A DNA stretch of 64,000 nt, from NCBI GenBank assembly GCA_036504075.1, contig DASXVX010000003.1:1-64000 (forward strand). Direction: 5' to 3'. Below are positions 15,766 through 24,225 of the stretch, one piece after another. Position 1 is the stretch's first letter, and each line of letters opens with the position of its first letter. The stretch is from DASXVX01 sp036504075. GTDB lineage: Bacteria; Bacillota; Sulfobacillia; Symbiobacteriales; Symbiobacteriaceae. The translations under genes were made by a program, and so were the position numbers. The notes under the pieces were generated by a model. It had not been told where the DNA came from. It ran no database searches and worked only from the letters and a program-made list of their open reading frames with translations.

Positions 15766-15794
15766 ACTGTAACATGCTTGTATTTTATTGTCAA
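15766..15794 (-). promoter_or_regulatory. Promoter of the peptide-SagB-MFS cassette
   Basis: On the minus strand TTGACA (15794-15789) and TACAGT (15771-15766) are separated by 17 bases in an AT-rich patch. It is oriented into the peptide gene, about 125 bases before its TTG start. No promoter-like sequence was evident within the downstream genes. Confidence 0.65.
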
Positions 15795-15923
15795 TATTAC
15801 AACATAAGGGCATTCTGAACTTTAGATGAACCTTCGGGTGCTCATTATTATCGGGACGGAAAGATGCTGCTTAATGAAATAAGCAAAGTGAAGCCGGGGC
15901 CGACGGCGGACACGATGGGGTCA

Positions 15924-16186
15924 TCGCCATGGACCCCGGTGAGACCGGATACGTAAAGAAACCGCTTGACTGGGCGCCGACGCCGGACACCATCTGCCGC
16001 CGGCTCTTTTCCGACGCCGTGCTGGCCGCCCACCTGGACGCCCTGGCAGCCCGCCAGGGGGAGGACGGGGGCTGGCCGCTCACGTGGCGGCCGGTCAGCC
16101 CGGCCAACGAGATGGAGTGGCGTGGCCGGGTGACCGTCGCAGCGCTTACGACACTGCAGGCGCACGGCCGTCTGCCCGCGGGGTAG
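15924..16186 (+). pseudogene. Truncated copy of the terpene-cyclase-fold gene
   Basis: From about 15924 the sequence repeats the last 85-90 codons of the gene at 10800-11675. GVIAMDPGETGYVKKPLDWA, ICRRLFSDAVLAAHLDALAA and RQGEDGGWPLTW are almost identical, and long nucleotide runs differ at only a few third positions. There is no proper start or 5' two-thirds, so it is a remnant. The two copies flank the SagB/MFS cassette, in the same orientation. Confidence 0.85.
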
Positions 16187-16245
16187 ACCGAACGGCTGCG
16201 ACCGGACTTCAGCACAGCATCACTCCTTTCGGAACAATGCCAAAA

Positions 16246-16283
16246 CAAGCGCCCGATGGACGGTAGCCGTCCAGTGGGCGCTT
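16246..16283. terminator. Bidirectional hairpin terminator
   Basis: CAAGCGCCC-GATGGACGG and CCGTCC-AGTGGGCGCTTG form a long stem with a three-base loop (TAG). On the minus strand it is followed by TTTTGG, fitting the end of the 50-aa gene. On the plus strand it follows the pseudogene. Confidence 0.65.
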
Positions 16284-16328
16284 GTCGTTTCTATGGCTTG
16301 GGCTCGGTAAGCCGCAATCTGGTCGTAG

Positions 16329-16481
16329 TCATCCAGTTTGCTTCCGCCCCTTGCGTGAGATAACGCCCAGGATGGCAACCACAAAGCAGAAAATGCCACC
16401 AAGGACCCACTGGCCGGTAACAAGACCGATAAGCGCAGTTCCACAGGCACCCAGCAGAAGTGCAATTCCAAGGTGCTTCAT
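16329..16481 (-). CDS. Small membrane protein, 50 aa
   Basis: A short gene with ATG 16481 preceded by GGGGTGGAG about nine bases upstream. Two hydrophobic helices (LGIALLLGACGTALIGLV and WVLGGIFCFVVAILGVI) are followed by a basic tail RKGRKQTG. The topology is probably a helical hairpin with the positive C-terminus inside. A terminator hairpin lies downstream at 16246-16283. Function unknown; no recognised toxin or phage signature. Confidence 0.6.
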   Translation of the reverse strand: MKHLGIALLLGACGTALIGLVTGQWVLGGIFCFVVAILGVISRKGRKQTG

Positions 16482-16549
16482 GTTCAAACGCTCCACCCCC
16501 CAGACACGTCCTTTCCTCCCCTGTTCTAATAAGAATAATACAACAAAGG

Positions 16550-16912
16550 GTGGTGATATCTTTTCAGGCCTTCCTGGTTTGGCTGGTCAGCCTGACGCAA
16601 GCGGGGAAAATCGGATATGGAGAAATCTGGAGGACCGTCTTCTGGACCTATGTCATCCCATTAGCTCTCCGGGGAGTCTTGAGCAACCTGATACTGCTTC
16701 TTTCCGGCGGACCGACCCGGGTTTCTTTCGGTTTGGGGTTACTGGTTCCTGTGCCGGTTTGGGTGGACCGACTCACGGATTTGTTCGCGCTAGGGCAACT
16801 ATACCTCTTCTTCGCCTACTTCCGCCCGGAAGGTGGACTTGACCGGAAGCAGCGCTGGTGGGTAACGGCTGGGTTGGCCTTGGGGACCGTGCTTGCGGGA
16901 TTTCTCGTTTGA
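16550..16912 (+). CDS. Hypothetical membrane protein
   Basis: About 120 aa with three or four hydrophobic segments (FQAFLVWLVSLTQ, VIPLALRGVLSNLILLLSG, FGLGLLVPVPVWV, WWVTAGLALGTVLAGFLV at the C-terminus). I do not recognise the family; the spacing resembles small Yip1-like or DUF membrane proteins. The start is uncertain: GTG 16550 and GTG 16553 follow an AT-rich stretch and AAAGGG, with no well-spaced ribosome site. A hairpin with a T-run follows the stop by 13 bases, supporting a real transcript. Confidence 0.55.
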   Translation: MVISFQAFLVWLVSLTQAGKIGYGEIWRTVFWTYVIPLALRGVLSNLILLLSGGPTRVSFGLGLLVPVPVWVDRLTDLFALGQLYLFFAYFRPEGGLDRKQRWWVTAGLALGTVLAGFLV

Positions 16913-16925
16913 CTCCTGGACATAC

Positions 16926-16970
16926 AGAGGCGCTTACCTGCTCTGGCTGGGTAGCGCCTCTTTTGTTTTT
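16926..16970 (+). terminator. Intrinsic terminator
   Basis: AGAGGCGCT (16926-16934) pairs with AGCGCCTCT (16953-16961), followed by TTTTGTTTTT. It ends the membrane-protein transcript. Confidence 0.85.
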
Positions 16971-17242
16971 CTCACATGGCTAACTTTTTGCCGTCCTAAG
17001 TAGCATGGTGTCCGGGTGCGAGAAAACTGTAAAGATAGGCCGCTTACGGATCTCTTCCGCAAGGTCTCCGGAATCCCAGGCTTGGAGGTCATCGTCCTTC
17101 CCTGTGGGTGAGTCCAAATTTCGACAAGAAGTGCTCCGTCTGCACCAAACGCGTAGGGAAAGTCGTCGAGCGATCATGGTGATTTTCAACAGGGATCATT
17201 TGGAAAAAAGAGGAACCTAAAGGTGATTCGCAAGATGGTGGG

Positions 17243-20200
17243 GTGGGTCGTTTGAGCGCACGCGGGAAGAAGCACGGACGTTCCCTTCTTGACCGGGCTC
17301 GGAAAGCGTTGCAGGCAGGGAACTACCGCAAGGCTCGGGAGACCTTGAGCCAGATCACCTGGCCGGATCTTGAGACCAGCCACGAACGAAACGTGTTGGA
17401 AGCCGGCGCCTGCCTTCTGGAGGGCGACGAAGCGGCCCGGAGCCGCGAATACCCCCGGGCGGCCGACCTGTATGCCCGCGCCGGGGAGCTGAACCCGCAG
17501 GTCCAGCCCGAGATGCGGTTTCGGTTGATTCACGTGGCCCGGCAGCAGGAGATTGAGGAGCCCTCCCTGGTGCCGCTGCTCACCGCAGCCCTGGGCGACG
17601 TTGACGCGCAGCAACTGCCCGCTGACATCTGCGCATACGCCGGCTACCTGCTGGCGCTCCATGGCATAGGCGACGAGCGCTGGGCCGCCATTTGCGACCG
17701 GGCGTTCAGGGAACTCCGGGCGCAGGGTCACCGACATCTGGCGGCCGGCCGGCATGCCGAAGCCCTGGGCGCCCTGTCGCGGGCGCTGGTCATCCGTCCG
17801 GCGAACGCTGCAGTTCTGGACCTGCTGGCCCGAGTCTACTATCTGGAAGGTAATTCTGAGCAAGGGCTTATCGCGCTGCGGCGGGCGGCCCAAGCCGAGC
17901 CTGAGCCCGCCCGGCTGCTGCGGCTCGCCCTGCTGTGTGAGCAAACGGGCCGGCTCCAGGAGGCGTGGGAGGCTGTGGGACCGGTGCCCGTGGCGGAGTA
18001 TCCCGACCCGGGTCTGGTGCTCCGTTTGCAGGTGCGGCTGCTTGTGGGCCAGGGCCGGTTTGCCGAGGCGCTGGCCGCCGCTGAACACCCGCTGGCGGAT
18101 GTGATCGCCCGGTCACTGGCGCCTGCCCTGCACGTGTTGACGTCGCCCGCGGCTGCCATGCCGCGGTCGGACGAGGATCCGACGGCAACCTACGTACATG
18201 CTGTGCTGGCTTTCCGGGACGGGCGATGGGACGAAGCGGACGCGTGGGCGACCCGGGCCATGGCGGGCAAGCTGGCAGACCGGGCGCACTTGCTGCACGC
18301 CCACGTGCTGCTGGCTCGGGGCCAGTCCGCTGAGGCGGAGGCAGCGGCTGGTTCAGCCGCCGGCGGTCGGGCACCCGCTCATGCCCTCGCGCTGCAAGGA
18401 TTGATCGCGGCCCGTCAGGGCCGGTGCGAGCGGGCCCTGGAATGCTGGGGGCATCCCCTGGCCAGAGGTCTGACCGGGCAGGGATGGATCCCGCAGGCCG
18501 AAGTGGGGTACCTGCTTCAGGCGATGGGCAACGGTGCTTTCCGAGAGGTTCTGGAGCGGCTCGCGGCCCCGACCGCAGTTCCGGCCGAAACGGCTGACCG
18601 CGTGAAGGCCGTCGCCGCCTATGCGCTGGCGGTAGCGGCCGTGCGCCGGGGAGACCACCGGGCCGCCAGGGAACTGCTGCTCCATATGTCCGGGGCCGAC
18701 GGCGACCCGCGGGTCCAACTGGTTGCGGCCGTGACCGGGCTGGCCCTCGGCGAAACCGACCGGCCGGAGTACCTGCCTGTGTCCGATCCCGAGCTGCTCG
18801 CCGTGCAGCGGGTGCTCGAAGTGACCCAAAGCCTGCGGCGGGGCCAGTTGCGGGCCGCCAACACGCACATGGCACAACTGCGGGAATCGGGGCGGCAACG
18901 GGCGGGCCGGGTAGCGCTGCAGGCCCAGTTGGCGGCGGTGGAATCCCGCTTCGACCAGGCGTTTTCGACCTCCCGGGTTTCCGGCAACCAGGAGCAAGTC
19001 CACCTTGCCACCGGTCTCTTCCTGGGAACCTTGCCCGACACGGGGAGAAAGGCGGGCCCGCCGGCCCGCAGCCTGCCGCACTGGGCCTATCTCTGGTGGC
19101 GGAAAGACCCGGACCGGGCGCTCCGCCTGCTGCAGAGCATGGTCAGCGAACGGCCGGACCTGCCCGCCTGGCGAATCGCCCTGGCGCAGGTCTGCCTGGA
19201 GCAGGCGCTCGTCGCCTTCCAGTCCGGCAAGGATCCGACGGCCTATCTCGACCGGGTAATGTCCCTGGACCCGGGCGTGCCGCTGGAGCGCGAGGCGCTC
19301 AATCTTCAGGCGGTGTGGCTGGCAGTGTCAAGGCGGGTCCCGGAGGCGGTGGCCCTGTTTCAACGGGCCAGGGACCTTGAGGCGTCGCCGCCCTCCGGAT
19401 TGCTGACCAACCTGGCACGGGCGCAGGACCTCGCGGGGGACGCCGGCGGAGCGGCTGACACCTGGGCGGAGGCCCTGGCGTTGTGGGACGGCAGCCGCGA
19501 CGCCGATGACCCTTTCGTGGCCGCCCGTTCGGTCGAAGCCGCCCGGCGGGGTTGCCGTATCGCCGCTGCGGCTCACCGCTGGGACCTGGTCTGCCGGATG
19601 GCGGTCCGGGGTCTGCAGGCCCAGCCGGACCACTGCGAGCTGGCGGCCCTGCTCGTGGCTGCCCAGGCCGGCCGGATCAACGAGGTGCTCGCCTCGCCGC
19701 AGCCCGACCTGCACATGCTGGAGGCGGCGGCCGGGGACATCGGGCGGATGGCGTCCGCCTTTCCGGACGAACCGGCCGTCGTCAGGGTCGCCGACGAGGT
19801 CAGGCGGCAACTCATGGACCGGAGCGCCCACTGGGAAGCGATGGGGTGGTTGGACCAGGCCGACGGCGGACTCACGGCGGCCCTGGATGTCGATTCAGGC
19901 GGTGCGGCTTCCGGGGAACTGTTGTATCGGCGGGTCTGGGTGCGGAATCGCCTCGCCCAGCGGACGGAAGACCCCGAATGGTACCGCCGGGCCGAAGCGG
20001 ACCTGGTCCGGGCCGATGCCTGTGCCGTCGTCCCTACCAACCAGACGGCGATTGAGCAAATCCGGCCGGAGTTGCGCCGCCAACGCCTGACGTGCCTGGC
20101 CCGGTGCCTGACGCACGATGTGGCGCGACTGGAGCAGACCTGGGCGGCCCGGGAAACCAGCCTTGATGCGGGTGAAGCCGGAGCGGCGCCACTCGTTCTG

Positions 20201-20374
20201 TCGGCATCCATCCGCGCAGAGTGGGACCGGCTGCTTCAGGCTGCGGAGGAAGGCCTGGAACTGGCCCAATCCCTGGGACTGAACGAACTTGGTTTCGCCG
20301 ATATCCGGCAGCGGTGTCGCGGGGCGCTGCAGGCGCTCAAGCGGCCGCGGCCCGGTTCGAGGAGGAGCATATGA
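17243..20374 (+). CDS. Giant tetratricopeptide-repeat protein
   Basis: 1043 aa, nearly all alpha-helical TPR-like repeats; clear units are QAGNYRKARETLSQI near residue 30, AAGRHAEALGALSRALVIRP near residue 165 and NSEQGLIALRRAAQAEPEP near residue 205. There is no signal peptide, membrane helix or catalytic domain, so it is probably a cytosolic scaffold. GTG 17243 is the first start; TTG 17252, which has better spacing from GGTGGGGTGGG, is an alternative. Its stop overlaps the start of the J-like gene (ATGA, 20371-20374), so the two are made together. A TPR plus J-domain pair suggests a chaperone- or assembly-linked complex, by inference. Confidence 0.75.
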   Translation: MGRLSARGKKHGRSLLDRARKALQAGNYRKARETLSQITWPDLETSHERNVLEAGACLLEGDEAARSREYPRAADLYARAGELNPQVQPEMRFRLIHVARQQEIEEPSLVPLLTAALGDVDAQQLPADICAYAGYLLALHGIGDERWAAICDRAFRELRAQGHRHLAAGRHAEALGALSRALVIRPANAAVLDLLARVYYLEGNSEQGLIALRRAAQAEPEPARLLRLALLCEQTGRLQEAWEAVGPVPVAEYPDPGLVLRLQVRLLVGQGRFAEALAAAEHPLADVIARSLAPALHVLTSPAAAMPRSDEDPTATYVHAVLAFRDGRWDEADAWATRAMAGKLADRAHLLHAHVLLARGQSAEAEAAAGSAAGGRAPAHALALQGLIAARQGRCERALECWGHPLARGLTGQGWIPQAEVGYLLQAMGNGAFREVLERLAAPTAVPAETADRVKAVAAYALAVAAVRRGDHRAARELLLHMSGADGDPRVQLVAAVTGLALGETDRPEYLPVSDPELLAVQRVLEVTQSLRRGQLRAANTHMAQLRESGRQRAGRVALQAQLAAVESRFDQAFSTSRVSGNQEQVHLATGLFLGTLPDTGRKAGPPARSLPHWAYLWWRKDPDRALRLLQSMVSERPDLPAWRIALAQVCLEQALVAFQSGKDPTAYLDRVMSLDPGVPLEREALNLQAVWLAVSRRVPEAVALFQRARDLEASPPSGLLTNLARAQDLAGDAGGAADTWAEALALWDGSRDADDPFVAARSVEAARRGCRIAAAAHRWDLVCRMAVRGLQAQPDHCELAALLVAAQAGRINEVLASPQPDLHMLEAAAGDIGRMASAFPDEPAVVRVADEVRRQLMDRSAHWEAMGWLDQADGGLTAALDVDSGGAASGELLYRRVWVRNRLAQRTEDPEWYRRAEADLVRADACAVVPTNQTAIEQIRPELRRQRLTCLARCLTHDVARLEQTWAARETSLDAGEAGAAPLVLSASIRAEWDRLLQAAEEGLELAQSLGLNELGFADIRQRCRGALQALKRPRPGSRRSI

Positions 20375-20838
20375 ACCGTACGGAAGCATACGGGATTCTG
20401 GGGCTGAACCGGGGGGCGAGCCTGCGCGAAGTGGACCGTGCGTGGGAACGCCAGTCCACACGGGTTCAGCGGGGAGACCTGGACACCCCCCGGGAGGCGA
20501 TCGACCAGGCACGCGCCCTGCTGGCGGAGACTGACGACCGGGTCAGGGAGGACCTCGAAGAGTGGGCCTGGCCACTGACCCTCGATTCGGATCGATCGCG
20601 CATCCGGACCACCGCAGAATTGGGACTCCCGCCGGTGCTCCCGGAACTGGGACCGGCCTTCGACCGGCTGCTGGCCGGCCTGCCTGCGCCGGAAGAGATC
20701 GGCCGGTACTTCGCAGCCTGCTCCCTGCCACTGCCGGCGGAAGTCGGGGACATTGCCGCCGTGTTGTTGGCGGCGATGGGCGATACACCGGGAGCCGACC
20801 CTTTTTCACTCGTACCGAGCCCGGAAGAGGCGCTGTAA
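20371..20838 (+). CDS. J-domain-like partner of the TPR protein
   Basis: 155 aa. Residues 1-60 resemble a J domain (MNRTEAYGILGLNRGASLRE, DRAWERQST, REAIDQARALLAETDDRVRE) but the HPD tripeptide needed to stimulate DnaK is absent. The Pro/Leu-rich C-terminal part is unassigned. ATG 20371 has GAGGAGGAG a few bases upstream and overlaps the TPR stop by four bases. Without HPD it is more likely a docking module than an Hsp70 activator. A strong terminator lies six bases after the stop. Confidence 0.6.
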   Translation: MNRTEAYGILGLNRGASLREVDRAWERQSTRVQRGDLDTPREAIDQARALLAETDDRVREDLEEWAWPLTLDSDRSRIRTTAELGLPPVLPELGPAFDRLLAGLPAPEEIGRYFAACSLPLPAEVGDIAAVLLAAMGDTPGADPFSLVPSPEEAL

Positions 20839-20843
20839 ACGCA

Positions 20844-20873
20844 CCGGGGACCAGCAGCACTGCTGGTCCCCGG
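20844..20873 (+). terminator. Terminator of the TPR operon
   Basis: CCGGGGACCAGCA and TGCTGGTCCCCGG form a perfect 13-bp stem with a four-base loop (GCAC), six bases after the stop of the J-like gene. Confidence 0.8.
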
Positions 20874-21236
20874 ATGAGACATAAAATGCTCCCCGAGCCG
20901 GTAACCGAACCGCCCGTGAATTCCGTGGCTAACTTCCTGGCTGATGATTAAACCTGCCAGCATGTCAACTTTGGCTTCCGTTCGGCCTGAACACATCTTC
21001 GAGTGACCAAAGATGGCGTCCAGCTTCGGAACCTTCGTACATCCTCCACCCAAGGTCGGAAGATACCTTGCGATACCGACCTGACTCGTTGTGGAAGGGT
21101 GTCGTTGGCGCCGTTGTCGATTCCGTTCCCGAGGAGCATTGTCAATGTAGCACGGGACTCGAATTTTGAGTAGAGAATGTGCGTTCTAATTTTGATAATG
21201 TTCTGTTCGATCTGGTTTCGGCATGGGAAACGAAGA
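20874..21236. other. Gene-free stretch
   Basis: About 360 bases, less G+C-rich than the neighbours. A short minus-strand open frame (20948-21145) and a short plus-strand one ending near 21170 have no ribosome site or recognisable product. No repeat or RNA gene seen. Confidence 0.5.
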
Positions 21237-21263
21237 CCCTCCGGACGGGAACCGTCCGGAGGG
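21237..21263. terminator. CCCTCCGGAC hairpin, copy 3
   Basis: CCCTCCGGACGG and CCGTCCGGAGGG with a three-base loop (GAA). It lies 18 bases beyond the stop of the minus-strand TasA-like gene, which it probably terminates. Confidence 0.75.
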
Positions 21264-21280
21264 CTTGGCGGTGATGTGGG

Positions 21281-21859
21281 CTACGGGTTGTGCGCTTTCT
21301 GCTCGGCGTACACCGTAAAGCTGGCCACGCAACTCAGATTCTGGTAGGTGTTGTCCGCATTCAGGGGCAGTGACACCCAAAAATGCAGGTCGACGACGTC
21401 GCCGACATCGGCGCTGATCGGGCCGCCGGCGAAGGCCATGTCACCGTCGATGAACTGGCCCAGGGTGCCTGCCGCCAGTACGTTGAGCCCGCCCGGGTCT
21501 GCGGTGACCTTCACCTGCAGTTTGTCCGCCAGGGGCCGGCTGCCGGACTGCAGCGCAGCCCGGACGTGCTTCAGCCAGGCATCCAGGGAACCGGTATTCT
21601 CGATCTGGAAGACCCGGTGGAATTCGTCTCCGGGCGCCCAGAGACCGGTCTCATACAAGCCGCCGCCGGGGCCGATGTAGAACATGGGACCGGGCACCTG
21701 ATCGCCGTTGTCACGGTCGCCGGTAATCTGCAGGGTGCCGGCCGTGAGTTGGGACTGCTGCGGGGATGTCGATGCCGAGAACAGGGCCAGAGTAACGCCG
21801 CTGACCACGGCGGCCACAAGCACCGCCGCCATGATCGCCAAAAGCCAGGTCCGCTTCAC
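21281..21859 (-). CDS. TasA/camelysin-like secreted protein
   Basis: 192 aa. It has an N-terminal signal segment (KRTWLLAIMAAVLVAAVVSG), then TLALFSASTSPQQSQLTAGTLQI, the layout typical of the TasA/CalY (M73 camelysin) family, followed by a beta-rich domain. TasA-type proteins form biofilm fibres on the cell surface and are normally processed by SipW; no sipW lies in this window. The gene follows the metalloprotease by about 19 bases on the same strand, in one secreted-protein operon, and ends at a hairpin terminator. Fibre-forming ability is unproven. Confidence 0.8.
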   Translation of the reverse strand: MKRTWLLAIMAAVLVAAVVSGVTLALFSASTSPQQSQLTAGTLQITGDRDNGDQVPGPMFYIGPGGGLYETGLWAPGDEFHRVFQIENTGSLDAWLKHVRAALQSGSRPLADKLQVKVTADPGGLNVLAAGTLGQFIDGDMAFAGGPISADVGDVVDLHFWVSLPLNADNTYQNLSCVASFTVYAEQKAHNP

Positions 21860-21878
21860 CAGATGCGCCTCCCTCCGT

Positions 21879-24158
21879 TTAGTGGACGTTGACCAGTGAG
21901 GTGGACTTCAGCTTGCCGCCGAAGTAGACCATCACTTTCAGCTGGGTCCCACCTGCAACGCCGTACGCCGACGGCTGGAAGTCCTGCCGGTACTCGCCGG
22001 TGCCGCTGTCGTACGTAATGCCGGCCCCGTACGTGTAGCCGGTGATCAGGGCGTTTGTGGCTGCGTTCCGGATGCGAATGCTGACTGAGGTGTCAGGCGG
22101 ACTGCAGCTGTTCCACTGGAAGCGGATGCTGAGGTTGTCGCCGGCGTTCACGTCGGCCGGGGCGCCGCTGCTGAGCGGCGACATCCAGGTGAGGGACGGG
22201 TTGGCAGAGCACTCGGCCGAAATGGCCGGAACCTCGGCTGCCACTTCGGGGGTCAGCAGGTCGAGTTCGCTCTCCGACGGCAGGTCGGGCACCACGCCCG
22301 CCAGACCGATCGCGCCGCCCTTGAACTGAATGTGGGCCCAGTCGTCGTAGCCGGTCAGCGTTTCCAGGCTGCCGCCGGTTTTGTTGATGTCCGTCGCGAG
22401 GCCGGTGTCCACGGTGTCGCCGTCGCAGTTCCAGTCCACGTTTGCACTGGCGCCGGCCACCGCGTGCAGGGCGCCGCCGGGGCAGGAGTAGACGGTGCCG
22501 TAGCCGGCCGCGCCGGCGCCCAGGCCCGCAGGCTCGCTAAGGCTATGCTCGTCCCGGTTGGGCAAGGCCGACCGGGAGTAGTCGAGCGTACCGAACGCCC
22601 CGCCCTTGATGACGCCTTGCATCTGGAAGGCGTAGCTCATGATGCTGAGGTAGTTGGGCTTGTAGTTCGCATCGTCCCCGCCGCCGTGATGCAAGCCCAG
22701 GTTGTGGCCCAGTTCGTGCATAAGCGTGCCCGCCTGCTCGTTGGTGCTGCCCACGCTACCCGTGAAGGAGCCCAGGCTGACGATCAGGTCGCTGGCGCCG
22801 ATGCCGCGGGAGATGCCGCTGGAAGTGGTGGAGTCGTAGTTGTGCGCCGAAATCACGTAGTGGAAAATCGGCGTGCGACCCGTTTGCGTAAAGCCGCCGG
22901 CACTGTCCTTGATGGCCTGGAAGGCGCTCCAGTTGTAGCTGCCGCCGCTGCTGGTGCCCAGAGGGGTTACCTCCGCCAGCGCGTGCGCCCGGCTGAGGGC
23001 GCCCCAGGTGGCCATGGTGCTCCAGTCGAGAATGCTGCCGGACCCTTCGTCCACGTGCAGGTTAATGCCCACCGATCCGGTCGGGCTGACGTAACCGGAA
23101 TTGGCGAAGGCGTCCACGACTTTCTTGATCGCGGCCTGGCTCAGCTGATGGCTGTGGGCGCCGCTCTGCATCCAGTCGACGTGCAGGAAGACATCCGGCT
23201 TGTTGGGGTCGGCGCCCATGGCGTGCAGGTCGATGAACTGCGGTGCAATCGGTCCGGCGCCGTCCGGGTCAATCCAGACGCCGTCGGTCTCCCATTCGTC
23301 CAGGAGGCCGTCGCCGTCGGAGTCGACGCCGCCGCCGGTGCCGCAGGAGCCGGGGGGGACCTCAAAGGCCACGGCCCGCCGGGGCTCGTAAGCTTCCACT
23401 GACCACATGACGGTCCGGGGGGAGAAGGTGACGCTGTCGCATTCCAGGTCTTCGTCCCGGTAGTTCGAGTCTCCAGTCACGTTGGTGGCGAAGTTGAAGG
23501 CCGGCGCGTGGGTCAGCTTGTCGATGACCCAGACGTGGCTGCAGCCGTCGGAGCCCTGGTACAGCAGTGAACCGCCGATGGCGAGGCCGCTGTTGTAGCA
23601 GCCCGCACCGGTCCAGGGGAAACTGCCCAGGTTCGAGCCGGTGATGGAGTAGTGGTCGATGGTGGTCGCGGTGTCCGGGCTGATGTACAGGCTGTCATCC
23701 TGCGCATCGTAGGCGAGGCCGTCGTCAATGCCGTCGTTGACGAACTGGCCGATGGTGAAGGCGACTGTGGCGGCGCCGGTGGTCGGGTCGATGCGGCGGA
23801 TGACGCCGCCGCCGCCCGCACCGCCGCCCCAGCCGGCCCAGAGGAGCTTGCGCTTGCCGTCCCAGGCCAGGGCGCCCAGGCCGCCGGCAACGTTGTACGA
23901 AGCGACGACGTTGCCGGTCAGCGCCTCCGCCTTGAACAGGTCGGGGCTGGAGCTATAGCAGCTATACCACAGGAACTCGCCGTCGAACGCGATCCCGACC
24001 CCGATGCCGGAACTGCAGGCGACGGAGAAATTGGTCTTGTGCACGAAGTCGCCGTTGGCGGCGGTTGCCACCGGCTTGCCGCCGGCGACAAAGCCGGCGG
24101 CCAAGACCAGAGCAACCGACAGGAACGCCACGAGTCGGCGGAGCCGCGTTGCAGACAT
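21879..24158 (-). CDS. Secreted zinc metalloprotease with N-terminal beta-propeller-like region
   Basis: 759 aa from ATG 24158 (AAGGGGGAG six bases upstream). A signal peptide (LVAFLSVALVLAAGFVAGG) is followed by a beta-rich region of about 250 residues with propeller-like repeats (GIAFDGEFLWYSCY, LGALAWDGKRKLLWAG, DGLAYDAQDDSLYIS), a Ca-binding DSDGDGLLDEWE motif, and a metzincin-type domain with HELGHNLGLHH (HExxHxxGxxH zinc site) and a downstream SIMSYAF Met-turn. A C-terminal Ig-like domain closes the protein. A secreted endopeptidase of unknown substrate, in an operon with the TasA-like protein. Confidence 0.88.
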   Translation of the reverse strand: MSATRLRRLVAFLSVALVLAAGFVAGGKPVATAANGDFVHKTNFSVACSSGIGVGIAFDGEFLWYSCYSSSPDLFKAEALTGNVVASYNVAGGLGALAWDGKRKLLWAGWGGGAGGGGVIRRIDPTTGAATVAFTIGQFVNDGIDDGLAYDAQDDSLYISPDTATTIDHYSITGSNLGSFPWTGAGCYNSGLAIGGSLLYQGSDGCSHVWVIDKLTHAPAFNFATNVTGDSNYRDEDLECDSVTFSPRTVMWSVEAYEPRRAVAFEVPPGSCGTGGGVDSDGDGLLDEWETDGVWIDPDGAGPIAPQFIDLHAMGADPNKPDVFLHVDWMQSGAHSHQLSQAAIKKVVDAFANSGYVSPTGSVGINLHVDEGSGSILDWSTMATWGALSRAHALAEVTPLGTSSGGSYNWSAFQAIKDSAGGFTQTGRTPIFHYVISAHNYDSTTSSGISRGIGASDLIVSLGSFTGSVGSTNEQAGTLMHELGHNLGLHHGGGDDANYKPNYLSIMSYAFQMQGVIKGGAFGTLDYSRSALPNRDEHSLSEPAGLGAGAAGYGTVYSCPGGALHAVAGASANVDWNCDGDTVDTGLATDINKTGGSLETLTGYDDWAHIQFKGGAIGLAGVVPDLPSESELDLLTPEVAAEVPAISAECSANPSLTWMSPLSSGAPADVNAGDNLSIRFQWNSCSPPDTSVSIRIRNAATNALITGYTYGAGITYDSGTGEYRQDFQPSAYGVAGGTQLKVMVYFGGKLKSTSLVNVH

Positions 24159-24225
24159 GGTACTCCCCCTTGTTCTTTGTTTAGGCACCTATGTGAATGG
24201 GCTGTGACAGAAGGCAGCCCAACGC

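Noticed and set aside
15465..15794. Longer (109-codon) reading of the candidate precursor peptide
   Set aside because: The extension runs through the -35/-10 promoter of the cassette and its upstream starts have no ribosome site; TTG 15638 has a strong one.
17005..17220. Pieces of two frames reading LTDLFRKVSGIPGLEVIVLP and ESKFRQEVLRLHQTRRES
   Set aside because: They may be a decayed gene just before the TPR protein, but I could not match them to a family or show a start, so no feature is claimed.
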